A stretch of DNA of 64,000 bases from Helianthus annuus (taxonomy: Eukaryota; Streptophyta; Magnoliopsida; Asterales; Asteraceae): positions 83,520,787-83,584,786 of the forward strand of contig NC_035434.2 of NCBI RefSeq assembly GCF_002127325.2, given 5' to 3'. Under the pieces are notes generated by a model that ran no database searches, was not told the origin of the DNA, and saw nothing but the letters and a program-made list of their open reading frames with translations. Shown one piece after another: positions 1 to 10,297 of the stretch (the stretch's first letter is position 1; the number at the start of each line of letters is the position of its first letter). The position numbers and the translations under genes were made by a program.

Positions 1-2982
1 GGTATGTAGCAAATAAGGAAAAAGAGATCACCAATGGTTTGCAAGGCCATTGATATGTGTGAAGTGCAAGTAGGAAGACTCAAACCTAGCGGATTTATGC
101 GTCGGGCACTAAGTCACCCCGAGGTCCGTTATGCTGGACCTGGGGCTGGGCTCGCTACACCCAGATAGATCTACCGCTCCTGTCCCTCGGTCCTACTATG
201 AGGATTAATGGCCTCAAGTTTCCGCCTACCCACTCACATGATCTTAAGTAACAAACCTCCTTACGCTAACCATACCATGTATAAAGTATTCATAAACAAT
301 GTAACATGTATTTCACCCCCGCAGTTTAGAAAACTGAAAACAGTTAAGAGAAAAGGGGGACATGAACTCACAGTCAGTGCGTCGCTATACCAAGTACTCC
401 GAATGTCAGGCTGCTGTGCAACGACCTACATGTGCTAATTCTATTAGACGGATGGCCGTGCCTTAGCTTTTAAGTTTTTGGGAAATAGTTAAACAACTAT
501 TTCGTGTTTATATTTTGCATGTACTTGGTAGTTAATCTGCTTCCCAAGGATGGGGGATTTAATACATGTGTATTCGTATTATATCATTAAGTCCCACTTA
601 ATACATTTTTTTACTTCTACTTCCAAAATATAAATATTTTTCTCAAAAATATTATATTTTCACTTCACATAATATTTCCAAAATAATGCGTCGACAAGAT
701 ACGCGTTCATGAATATTTCCGAAATGCGTAAGTTACGTTTTAACGATTAAGTGGTAATAATAATTACCGGTGTAACTTATATGTTTGTCGTGAAAGCGTT
801 TGTATTATTTTGGAGCTGTTATCGTTCGAAATATTATTTTTACTCTAAAAATAATATTTATATATAATCATAAACAGTGTTGTGAAAAATATATTTACCA
901 AATATATATTTATCACGTTTAGTTTTGTGAAAATCCCACCTCCGAATATTTGTAAATAAAGTCGTGGCGAATTACATTTTGAAAACATATCAAAAATAAT
1001 TCTAACACTTGTAAATAATCCTAAGTGTTATATTTTTAGAAAAAATTTCACCAGAGTTTCCCCTGTAACTGGAGGTGGCCACGCTTTCAAGCGTATCATT
1101 TTCTTTTACAAAAATCACTTCAACATTTCTTTAAATCAACAAATCAATTTCCAACACATCAAACTAGTCGACAAGTATGTAAAATCGCATAATCACATGA
1201 ACTTGTAGTTTTTCCGAAAACTATAGTGTAGATCCCGTTATATTTTGTGGATCTATGTGTAAAGTAACTAAATCTTGTAAAAACCTCGTTTTTAGAATAA
1301 ATCTATCTTTACAACTTCCTGTCATCTTTCTCAAAGATGGTTATTTTGTCGAAACTTTTCATTTCACAAGTGTTTATACACTTGTGGTTTGCAAAAATCA
1401 TATTTGTTAGTGTGTCATCCGACTTTTATAAAACATGATTTTCTCGACACTTGGTTCTACGAAAATACCACTTGTACATTCGTAGATCTGCTAGTTTTAA
1501 ACACTATTTTACAAGCAAAAATACTTTTACACAAGTTCATGTTTCTTGTGTGGTAGAGTTTCACCTTTTAACCCTTGTACCGATAGAAACAAGCTTATGT
1601 CAAGATCTACGATCTTAACAAAGTTGGGTTAAACGATGATCCGAGCTACCACAACGTAGATCGGGCCTCAATAATTACCATATTTAAACACTACAACTTT
1701 TACACAACTTATGATCTTTTAACCAACAAGATTCATGTTTTAGTAAACTTTAAAGGTTCAAAAGATAAGTTTCCGACTTTTAACCATTACAAATCTTATT
1801 AACCACTTTAGATATGTTCGAGAATGAGTTTTAAGCATTATACCTCTAGCTCGGGGCTAGCGAAGAATCTAGGCGAAAATGTGGTGGATAAAAGCAAGGT
1901 AACGAGGTCCTTCCGCTTCCGTTTGCTCCAAGACTCCCAATACGTGACCCTTGAAGCTTGTGTATGCTTGGAATGGATGAACAAGAATCGAAGATGGTGG
2001 TGGCTAGTGTGGGTGTGTTCGGCCGAAGCTTATGTAGAGGGGGAAAGAGAGAGTTTTTGGTGAGTTGTGTAGTTTAAGAACTCTTGAGTTTAGTGTTGTA
2101 TTTATAGACAAAATCAAGTGCTTAATCCAAAGGTTAATGTGTCTTCTTGATTCTAGACACAATCCAATAAAATAATCAAACTTGTACTTCACTAGGTCAC
2201 AATGTGACCGATCGGCCAAGGGGGGGGGGTCATTCGGTTTGATTTCAATCATATAATTAGTGTCTAGTTACTTTAAACCAAGTTAGATTAGGGGTTAACT
2301 CGGTTAGTGGTGTGATGCGTTCTAAAGTGGGTGTTAGGGTAATCAGGGACCCTAACTGGCTTAGAAAAAGATCAATAATATTTTTGGCAATATTTTCATG
2401 TTCCGGGTTTAGTCCGGTTGTTCGGTTGGATGGTAATCTGTTAAAGTGCTTAAGTAAGCTTTTAAGCGTCGTTAATAATATTTTTAGTGACACAATTTAT
2501 TTCCAAAAGTGTCAGGAATACTTTCCCCATGTTTTGGCACTTTATCAGTTAGCCAGAAGCTAGTATGTTAATAAAAGTGCTGTGTTTTGTGCTTAGAGTA
2601 CGTTTTAGGCACATCCAATCATTATATCTTATTCCTAGAGACGCTAATCTACAACCCTTGTATCCCTACACTCACTATGGGTGTAGTAAAATATTTCTGG
2701 CTCATACAGGCCTTTAGAGGCAGTGTCTGCCTGATGCTGGCTTTATCAGCATGTTCAATAGGTTATCCGTTCTAATGCTACTGTGCTTTAGTGCATCATG
2801 TTTGTCACTAAGGTTCAACTTGTAAATAATGTAGTGACGGAAATCAAAGTATGATGCAGGAATATACAAGTACTAGAAATCAAGTAGCAGTTCATTGGCA
2901 ATTTCAGTTAAGCACAGTAATTAAGCAGCAATTATTTATTAATTAAATCGTACGGATACCTGGTTTAGTGAAGGTTGTCACA
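1..2982 (-). repeat. GYP-1 3' LTR (partial)
   Basis: Position 1 matches 10705 in the 5' LTR and the alignment continues to the LTR edge TGTCACA (plus strand) at 2982. About 404 bases of this LTR lie left of the window. It carries a TATA-like CTATAAATAC (minus) at 2098-2107, a run of ten G at 2220-2229, and the TTCGGCC segment common to these LTRs. Short open frames inside it are unsupported. It differs from the 5' LTR by about 20 substitutions and one replaced patch near 1255-1290. Confidence 0.95.
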
Positions 2983-2993
2983 TTCTCCCCCCG
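2983..2993 (-). other. GYP-1 polypurine tract
   Basis: On the minus strand a tract ending GGGGGGAGAA lies directly against the LTR start TGTGACAACC. It primes plus-strand DNA synthesis in LTR elements. The pol stop codon is only about 25 bp upstream. Confidence 0.9.
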
Positions 2994-3017
2994 TTAGAAA
3001 AATTTCGTCCCGAAATT

Positions 3018-5687
3018 TTAAGTTCTGCTTGTAGAAGCAGGGTTCTCAGGAAATAAGTGGGGGTATTTCTCTTTCATTCGGTCCTCACGCTCCCAGGTGA
3101 ATTCAGGACCATGTCTAGCATTCCAACGAACTTTGACGAGCTTGACACTGCTCCGGCGGGTCTTGTTTACTTTCCAGTCCGTGACCTCAACAGATTCTTC
3201 AACGAAATAGAGCGTGTCGTCAACATGAATTTCGTCGGTAGGAATGGCAACGGTATTTTGAGTTGGACTTCTCTTCAGATTGGATACATGGAATGTATCG
3301 TGAACACCATTCAGTTCGGCAGGTAAATCCAACTTGTAAGCTACTAACCCGATTTTCTCCAAGATCTTGAATGGTCCAATATACCTCGGGTTCAACTTCC
3401 CACGCTTCCCAAAGCGTGCCACACCCTTCCAGGGTGATACCTTTAACAAAACCATCTCACCAACCTCGAACTCTAGAGGTTTCCTGCTTCGATCCGCGTA
3501 GGCTTTCTGCCTGTCACGTGCCGCACTGATGCGGTCTCGTATCTGTGCGATCTTATCTGTGGTTTCCTGTACCATTTCAGGACCAACCAACTGTCTATCA
3601 CCTGCGTCAGCCCAACAAAGCGGCGATCTGCACTTGCGCCCATATAAAGCTTCGAATGGCGCGGCACCAATACTGGTGTGGTAGCTGTTGTTGTATGAAA
3701 ACTCAACCAAAGGCAAATGCTTATCCCAGCTACCGCCCAAATCCATCACACATGCTCTCAGCATGTCTTCTAACGTCTGAATCGTCCGCTCGCTTTGGCC
3801 GTCGGTCTGCGGGTGAAAAGCAGTGCTCAGATTCAACTTTGAGCCAAAAGCTTCCTGGAAGGATTGCCATATCCTTGACACGAACCTTCCGTCTCTATCA
3901 GAGATAATCGAGAGAGATACTCCATGGCGTGTAACAATCTCTCTCATGTAAATTTCGGCCAGTTTGCTCGTATTATCCTTTTCTCGGATAGGTAGGAAGT
4001 GTGCTGACTTTGTTAAGCGGTCCACTATTACCCAAATAGTGTCATGGCCTCTTGGCGTTCTTGGCAACTTCGTAATAAAAACCATAGAGATTTGTTCCCA
4101 CTTCCACTTGGGAATCTCCGGTTGCTGCAGAAGTCCCGAAGGCTTCTGGTATTCCGCCTTAACTTTGGCGCAAGTTAAACATTTGCTCACATAAATAGCA
4201 ACATCGCCTTTCATCCTAGGCCACCAATAATAATCTTTAAGATCCTGGTACATCTTATCCGCTCCAGGGTGGATAGAGTACCGCGACTTGTGAGCTTCAT
4301 CGAAAATAACCTTCCTTAAACCTCCAAACAAAGGAACCCAAATCCTTTTCTCAAAACACAATGTTCCTTCCTTGTTTGGTACCAATAACTTCTCCATCCC
4401 ACGGAGATACTCTTCTTCAAGGTTTCTTTCCTTGAGAGCTTCTTTCTGCGCGGCACGAATGCATAAAGAAAGATCAGTCTGAATAATCATTTCCAAAGCC
4501 CTAACCCTTATGGGCTTGATCCTCTCTTTCCGACTTAGGGCATCGGCGACCACATTTGCCTTCCCTGGATGATACTTAATCTCGCAGTCGTAGTCATTCA
4601 ACAGTTCTACCCATCGTCTTTGCCTCATGTTCAACTCCTTCTGGCTGAATATATGTTGGAGGCTCTTGTGATCTGTGAAGATTGTGCACTTCGTACCATA
4701 AAGGTAGTGTCTCCAGATCTTTAAAGCAAAAACTACTGCGCCTAGTTCCAAATCATGTGTGGTATAGTTCTTTTCATGTATCTTCAGTTGGCGTGACGCG
4801 TAGGCAATAACCTTTTGGCGTTGCATCAACACACAACCCAATCCTTGCCGCGATGCGTCGCAGTATACCACAAAATCATCGGTACCTTCCGGTAGGGCTA
4901 AGATTGGCGCGTTGCAAAGCTTATCTTTCAATATCTGAAATGCTTCCTCCTGTTTGATTCCCCAATCAAACTTCTTATCCTTCTGAGTGAGGAGCGTCAA
5001 TGGTTGAGCGATCTTTGAAAAGTTCTCAATGAACCTTCGATAATAGCCAGCCAAACCCAAGAATTGCCGAATCTCGGTTGGCGTCTTTGGCGTTTCCCAA
5101 TCCTTGATCGCCTCGATCTTGGTTGGGTCCACATGGATTCCATCTCCATTCACCACGTGCCCAAGGAATTGCACTTCCCTTAGCCAAAACTCGCACTTAG
5201 AGAACTTGGCGTACAACTGTTCCTTCTTTAGCAGCTCCAGAATAGCTCTTAAGTGCTGCTCGTGCTCAGCCTTCGTCTTTGAATAAATCAAAATATCATC
5301 GATGAATACAATCACGAACTTATCCAAGTACGGCTTACAAACTCGATTCATCAAATCCATGAATACTGCAGGTGCGTTTGTCAAACCAAACGGCATAACA
5401 AGAAACTCGTAGTGCCCATATCGAGTTCTGAAGGTTGTCTTTGGGATACTCTCCTCTTGTATCCGTAGCTGATGGTATCCAGATCGAAGATCGATCTTTG
5501 AATAGAAGCTTGAACCTTGTAGTTGATCGAACAAATCATCGATCCTTGGCAGGGGATACCTATTCTTGATCGTCAGCTTGTTCAACTCTCTGTAGTCAAT
5601 GCACATACGAAAACTACCGTCCTTCTTCTTGACAAACAAAACTGGAGCTCCCCAAGGCGAGAAGCTTGGTCGGATGAATCCCTTGTC
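3018..5687 (-). CDS. pol: GYP-1 pol: RT, RNase H, integrase, chromodomain
   Basis: This is the downstream part of a single gag-pol frame, following an in-frame TAA at 5688-5690; a 873-residue open stretch covers it from 5639. Counting from 5639: RT with YRELNKLT (about 16-23) and the catalytic FIDD at 112-115; RNase H beginning near YCDAS (259); integrase H2C2 finger H450, H457, C487, C490; catalytic core with D581 and E617 spaced 35 apart; and a chromodomain-like tail near 818-863 (VKVRWN, TWERED, YPHLF). The first catalytic integrase Asp is Val520 (plus 4080-4082), where GYP-2 has Asp in the same ISMxFITKLP context. RT and RNase H motifs look intact, so reverse transcription may be preserved, but the integrase should be inactive. 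The chromodomain normally directs integration to marked chromatin (family knowledge). Confidence 0.93.
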   Translation of the reverse strand, partial: DKGFIRPSFSPWGAPVLFVKKKDGSFRMCIDYRELNKLTIKNRYPLPRIDDLFDQLQGSSFYSKIDLRSGYHQLRIQEESIPKTTFRTRYGHYEFLVMPFGLTNAPAVFMDLMNRVCKPYLDKFVIVFIDDILIYSKTKAEHEQHLRAILELLKKEQLYAKFSKCEFWLREVQFLGHVVNGDGIHVDPTKIEAIKDWETPKTPTEIRQFLGLAGYYRRFIENFSKIAQPLTLLTQKDKKFDWGIKQEEAFQILKDKLCNAPILALPEGTDDFVVYCDASRQGLGCVLMQRQKVIAYASRQLKIHEKNYTTHDLELGAVVFALKIWRHYLYGTKCTIFTDHKSLQHIFSQKELNMRQRRWVELLNDYDCEIKYHPGKANVVADALSRKERIKPIRVRALEMIIQTDLSLCIRAAQKEALKERNLEEEYLRGMEKLLVPNKEGTLCFEKRIWVPLFGGLRKVIFDEAHKSRYSIHPGADKMYQDLKDYYWWPRMKGDVAIYVSKCLTCAKVKAEYQKPSGLLQQPEIPKWKWEQISMVFITKLPRTPRGHDTIWVIVDRLTKSAHFLPIREKDNTSKLAEIYMREIVTRHGVSLSIISDRDGRFVSRIWQSFQEAFGSKLNLSTAFHPQTDGQSERTIQTLEDMLRACVMDLGGSWDKHLPLVEFSYNNSYHTSIGAAPFEALYGRKCRSPLCWADAGDRQLVGPEMVQETTDKIAQIRDRISAARDRQKAYADRSRKPLEFEVGEMVLLKVSPWKGVARFGKRGKLNPRYIGPFKILEKIGLVAYKLDLPAELNGVHDTFHVSNLKRSPTQNTVAIPTDEIHVDDTLYFVEESVEVTDWKVNKTRRSSVKLVKVRWNARHGPEFTWEREDRMKEKYPHLFPENPASTSRT

Positions 5688-7719
5688 TTACAACTCTTGA
5701 AGTTGTGTCGACAGTTCTTGCATCTCAGACGGAGCAAGTCTGTAGGGTGCCTTAGCCACAAGCGCGGCGCCTGGAACTAAGTCAATACGAAACTCCACTT
5801 GCCTTTGAGGCGGCAAGCCAGGCAAATCTTCTGGAAAGACTTCTGGGTATTCCCTCACGACAGGGATGTCTTCGATCTTTGGCTCAGTAGCCTTCTTATC
5901 TACAATGTGTGCCAGAAAGGTAGCACATCCCTTTTGCAAACACTTTCTTGCCTTCAGGCAGCTAATAATCCTCAACGGCGTCTCACGCTTCTCTCCGTGA
6001 ACAACAATGGTCTCACCATCATTGGTCGGGATACGAACGACCTTCTCATGACAAACTATCTCGGCCTTGTTACTCGATAACCAATCCATCCCTACTACCA
6101 CGTCAAAGCTTCCCAACTGGACTGGTAGTAGATCTAGAGCAAACTCACGTTCTCCCAATTCGATTACGCAACCTCGAATCACTTCATTAGCTTCTACTAA
6201 CTTCCCATTCGCTAATTCAATCGAGTACGGAACATCTAACTTACTAGCGGCTAAACCAAGCATATTCTTAAATTCTAACGACACGAAGCTATAATCGGCG
6301 CCAGTATCAAATAAAACGGATGCATAGCGTTGGTTTACAGGGAACGTACCAGTGACAACATTGGGATCCTGGCGCGCTTCCCTTGCTTCTATGTTGAAAA
6401 CCCTTCCGCGGGCTTGGTTCAATTCCGGCCAATTCCTCTTGAAATGCCCAATGTCGCCGCAGTTGAAACATCCGGGCCTCTGCCCATTTCCACCATCGTT
6501 TCCAGCTTGGTTGTTTCCCTGATTACGATTCATGGTGCCCGCTTGGTTTGCATGATTGACCCGATTTCCATCACCTCCATGGTTTCCTTGGGGGCGATTC
6601 CCATTACCACCACGATTATTCCTATTCCCAGATCCTCCTTGGCCTCCCCGACCAGCACTAGCCCAACAAAAATCCTTCGTATGACCAGTCTTTCCACATG
6701 ATTCACAAACTCTTAGCCTGCAACGACCAGAGTGATGTCGTTGGCATGAGTTGCACTTGGGTTGTGCACCCATGTATCCCTTTCCTTTCTTCCTACCAAC
6801 TGTATCCTGAGCTGGCGCATTCTGCTCTCCTTTCTTAACCACCACCCCGGTGCCCTGCTTGAAGTTTGAAAACTTTCGTTTGTTACCACCTGACGACTCC
6901 ACATGAGTCTCCTTCTTCTTAGGCTCCGCTTCATCAAACTTGTTTAAATGAATTGCCTCCTCCGTAAGAGCCACGCTCAAATCAATGGCTTCAGTGATAG
7001 TTGCAGGTTTGGAGGAGGTCACCATGCTGATGATTTGAGGGGCTAATCCCCAAATGAAGCGTTCAATTCTCTTGAACTCAGGTGTAACCATGTAGGGTAC
7101 CACATGCGACAAATCGTGGAACCTTTGAACATACTCAGCTATCTTAGGACCTTCCATTTTTAGATGCCAGAACTCGGTCTCCAATCTCTGAATTTCAGCG
7201 CGAAAACAGTACTTCTTGCGCATGAGTTCTTTCAGCTCGGTCCACGTCAATGCGTAAGCAGCAGCTTCACCAAGTGTTTGGACTTGTAGATTCCACCATG
7301 ATAGGGCTCCATCCAAAAATAGCCCTGAGATGTAAGTGACTTGTTGATCCAGCGCGTATTTGCTCATGCGAAGTACGGATTCTGTTTTCTCAGCCCAGCG
7401 GACGAAAGCGACTGCACCTCCTGTGCCATCAAAGTTTACGGGCTTGCAGTCCAAGAACTGTTTGTAGGTGCACCCTGCACATACATTATAACGCATGATT
7501 GGCATTAGCACTCTTGCTAAGGATATCCATTTAGGTCATGGTATGTCTTAATGACTTAGGGTTACCATGAGGTGGATTGTTGCTGTTGCCCGTGTTGCCA
7601 GAGTTGCTTCCACTCATTCCTCCTTGAGAGGCAGCAAATTGAGCAATAGCAGCAGCAATGACTTGCTGTAGTTCGTCATGAGTCGTAGGCATTGGCTGAG
7701 GTTGACGTCTTGGCGGCAT
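5688..7719 (-). CDS. gag: GYP-1 gag and protease, two exons (7719-7566, 7474-5688)
   Basis: Exon 1 starts MPPRRQPQP at 7719 and ends one base into codon 52 at 7566. Exon 2 resumes at 7474 and completes the codon as GGG. Unspliced reading stops after 62 residues. Counting exon 2 residues from 7511: retrotransposon gag core about 28-190 (with ALSWWN), Cys/His clusters near 253-282, a Gly/Asn/Arg-rich linker, a zinc knuckle at 348-361 whose fourth ligand is Trp361 instead of Cys, and the aspartic protease motif DTGA at 402-405. Conserved pre-RT linker residues (YPEVFPEDLPGLPP) follow. The frame ends at a TAA where the paralogue GYP-2 has a Leu codon (ELLDKGF), so this is a nonsense change and not a natural gag-pol boundary. 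Gag forms the particle, and the protease cuts the polyprotein. Confidence 0.9.
7475..7565 (-). other. Predicted gag intron, GT-AG, 91 nt, phase 1
   Basis: On the minus strand the exon edge is CATG|GTAACC and the acceptor TGTGCAG|GG. Removal joins the short leader ORF to the gag body in frame (PPH-G-CTYKQF). A gap with GT-AG ends and the same phase occurs at the same protein position in GYP-2. A decayed frameshift could mimic this in one copy, but not easily in two. No transcript evidence is available. Confidence 0.72.
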
Positions 7720-8158
7720 CTTCTAAAGATGTGTTTACGTCGGTCAGGCCATAGTAACGTGTACGTATATAGTAATAGTAATAGCACATAACATCTCATG
7801 TTATCAATACTTCACCAATACTAATCACACAACATCCCATGTCACAAATATTATACACACAACATCCCATGTCATAATAAAAATAAGCAATCAAGCGAAT
7901 CAAATATGATGAGAATACTGCGATTGCCATATATATCGAGACCACAACGTAAGTGTATCAGTACATCACTGTGTCATACATACATCAATCAACTAGGGGC
8001 TACATCACCCCTGTCCAAAAGCTATATCAAATCAGTGTCAAATACATCAAATACATCAACTATGTGTCAAAAGTCAGTATCATCATGTAGTCTCCAAAAT
8101 GCTATGTAAGCAATCGCGGTCCTCTCACCAACGTCTACGCAAGTAGTACTGATGAGCT

Positions 8159-9744
8159 CTATACAGATGACGGTGGAGGAGGGGGAAAGTGAGTGTAAAT
8201 CAAGCGACATAGCTGAAGCCAGTCCTCCTCCATAGCCTGCTGAGTGCGAATGACAGAGGCAACCTGCTGCTCTAGTGTAACGAGACGAGCAGCAAAATCT
8301 GGGGTAACGATCGACATGGCTGAAGAGGAGAGTGTATCTGACCATGGCATGAGCATGGTGGCAGCTGAGCTCTCTCGAGCTCCTGGAGACGCTGCGTGTG
8401 TGACTCATGCTGATGAACGAAGGACATCAAAACATCCTCTATAGTGTGTCCCACATGAAACGGATGGTATGGATCAGTAGGTGGCATGGCTGGTGGTGTC
8501 GACCAAAGCAAAGGCTCACTGGTGGGGTCAAACGGTGCCACATGAAATGGTGAAGTAGAGGGTGGAACAGATGACATCTGGGGCATGAAGGGAATAGACA
8601 TAGGTACGTGCCCAAAAGGATGGGCTGAAGAGCCCTCTCCAGGCCTCGCTGGAGGTACAAACTGAGGAACCTGAAAAGTGAAATCAGCAAGTCGTGTAAC
8701 AGGGATCTGAGGGGGCAAGGGTGGAACGTCCTCATCAGCAGGTATCCAACCGTGCTGAGCATCCTCATCTGGTGGATCCATGTGGTCTGCAAATAGTGCG
8801 TGCTCAGGCTCGAGTGGAATGGGATCAAATGGAGGAGCAACGACAGGGTCAACTGGTGCAACATGATCAACAGGATGGTCAACCGGTATATCAGCAACAA
8901 AAGGTGGAGGAACAACAGGATCGACGGCAACAACATGATCATCCTCCAGATGATCATCAATGGGCGGGTCAGCCAGAACGGGCTCAACTGGGATGCCAGC
9001 ATGTACGAGGTCATGCTTGGGCATAGGATCTAGCGCAGCTGCCTGCTCAGGAGCCAAGGCAGGCTCATGGTCATCAAAAGCCATATCAAAGTCGAACTCA
9101 GGATCAATAGGGTCAACTGGATCAGCGGGATCCTCCATGAGCTGGTCCATCGGGATAAACTCGATATCATGATCCGGGTCGAACCCCGGAGGAAAAATGG
9201 GATTAGAATCCTCTATGTCGTCATGCTCAAATGCAAAGCTCGGAATAGGTGCAGCTGAGGATGCCTGGTCAGGGTCCGAGTCGTGTGCAAAGTGCTGTGC
9301 GCTCACCTCGTGAGAAGGTGCGGATGCCACAGACTCAAAGGAGTCTGGGACCGGTGAATGTGCGGGTGAGTCCTCAGCAGGGGCATCAGCGATCATCAGA
9401 AGATCGCCAGCAGGAAGTAGGGCTGCGTCCGGGATCTCATCCTCTATAGGCTCATCCTCAAACAGATCGATATCGCCGTCAGCCTCGGCGTCGAGTAGTA
9501 AGTCATATGCGGGGTAGACGGCTAAAGGAATAGGAGCCGGAATCACAACTAGAGGTAAGTACTCAGCAGGGGGGCCATCCGCAGGCTCATCAGCACCCTC
9601 GGGTAGTGCGAAGGGCTGGAAGTCGTCGTCATCTGTGCTGGTGGAATCAGATGTATGCACCTCATGCTCCGAAGATGGGTGGTCATCAGATACGATAGGT
9701 AGGGGTCTGGTGGTGTCCGAGTCACCAGTGCCTGGTGAGTCCAT
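8159..9744 (-). CDS. GYP-1 accessory ORF (aORF) between primer site and gag
   Basis: An acidic, Pro/Ala-rich protein of about 490 residues; I do not recognise it as a named family. The preferred start is the ATG at 9744 (MDSPGTG), because an in-frame ATG at 9765 lies upstream of a splice-acceptor-like CAG ending at 9749. Counting from 9765: a Ser/Asp-rich N-terminus, the motif DDDDFQPFALP (45-55), a long Asp/Pro region with repeated VDPVVxPPF, then DPYHPFH (431-437) and a heptad-like segment. The open frame ends at 8272. A homologous second coiled-coil segment (ARLVTLEQQ) lies in another frame at 8356-8159, so a frameshift probably sits near 8350-8390. GYP-2 and GYP-3 carry homologues in the same place. 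Accessory ORFs upstream of gag are known in Tat/Ogre elements; homology to those is not shown here. Confidence 0.75.
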
Positions 9745-9760
9745 GTGTCTGTAACACAAA
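9745..9760 (-). promoter_or_regulatory. Splice-acceptor-like site before aORF (GYP-1)
   Basis: The minus strand reads GTGTTACAG|ACAC followed by the aORF ATG at 9744. The pyrimidine/T-rich run and CAG sit 4 nt before the start codon. Equivalent sites lie 6 nt before the ATG in GYP-2 and 3 nt before it in GYP-3. Confidence 0.5.
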
Positions 9761-9836
9761 CACAAATATGCACAAATAATCAGTCATACAATCAGGTAAT
9801 CACATAAGTCACCAAGTAAAATATCACATAATTCTC

Positions 9837-10138
9837 CTAGTCCCACTAGCCTCCCAGACTGCTTTTCCTAGTCCCACTAGCCAATTTTCCCAGCCTCCCA
9901 GACTGCTCTTCCTAGTCCCACTAGCCTCCCAGTCTCTCAGACTGACTCCCTAGTCCCACTAGTCAATTCTCCCAGCCTCCTAGACTGACTCCCTAGTCCC
10001 ACTAGTCAACTCTCCCAGCCTCCCAGACTGACTCCTTAGTCCCACTAGTCAACTACCTCGATCCATTAGATCGAGCCTCGGCCTCCCAGACCAAGCCTCA
10101 GTCTCCCAGACCGAGCCTCAGCCTCCCAGACTGAGCCT
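9837..10138 (-). repeat. Stem-loop array in GYP-1 leader
   Basis: Six copies of CTAGTCCCACTAG or a near variant (5-bp arms, CCC loop on the plus strand; GGG in the RNA) alternate with CAGYCTCCCAGACTG-type hairpins. One is a perfect CAGTCT-CTC-AGACTG. The array ends in CTCAGTCT-GGG-AGGCTGAG-type stems of 8 bp with wobble pairs (RNA sense). It lies between the primer site and the aORF, in the RNA leader. Confidence 0.8.
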
Positions 10139-10285
10139 AAAAATAATAAATAAAATGCGCTCAACATTTGTTTATAAAAAGGTTTTGGATCTGGACTTAA
10201 GTGGTATGCAGTAAAAATGTTTTCGTGAGAGCCCTAGTGATTATAGTCTAGACTCGAGGAGGAATCCTAGTTCGCTATGATCAGA
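10139..10285 (-). other. GYP-1 leader next to primer site
   Basis: No ORF. It includes a block (CCCTAGTGATTNTAG and ACTCGAG) conserved next to the GYP-2 primer site, so part of this leader is under common descent or constraint. Confidence 0.6.
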
Positions 10286-10297
10286 GCTCTGATACCA
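10286..10297 (-). other. GYP-1 primer binding site, tRNA-iMet
   Basis: The minus strand reads TGGTATCAGAGC, the usual 12-nt complement of the plant initiator tRNA-Met 3' end, 3 nt inside the 5' LTR edge at 10301. Confidence 0.95.

Noticed and set aside
208..438. 76-residue ORF in the GYP-1 LTR, repeated at 10912-11142
   Set aside because: Identity follows from LTR duplication, not coding constraint; no motif, and it lies antisense to the element.
8439..9014. 191-residue Leu-rich, membrane-like ORF
   Set aside because: It is the shifted-frame shadow of the Asp/Pro-rich accessory ORF; hydrophobicity comes from the codon composition.
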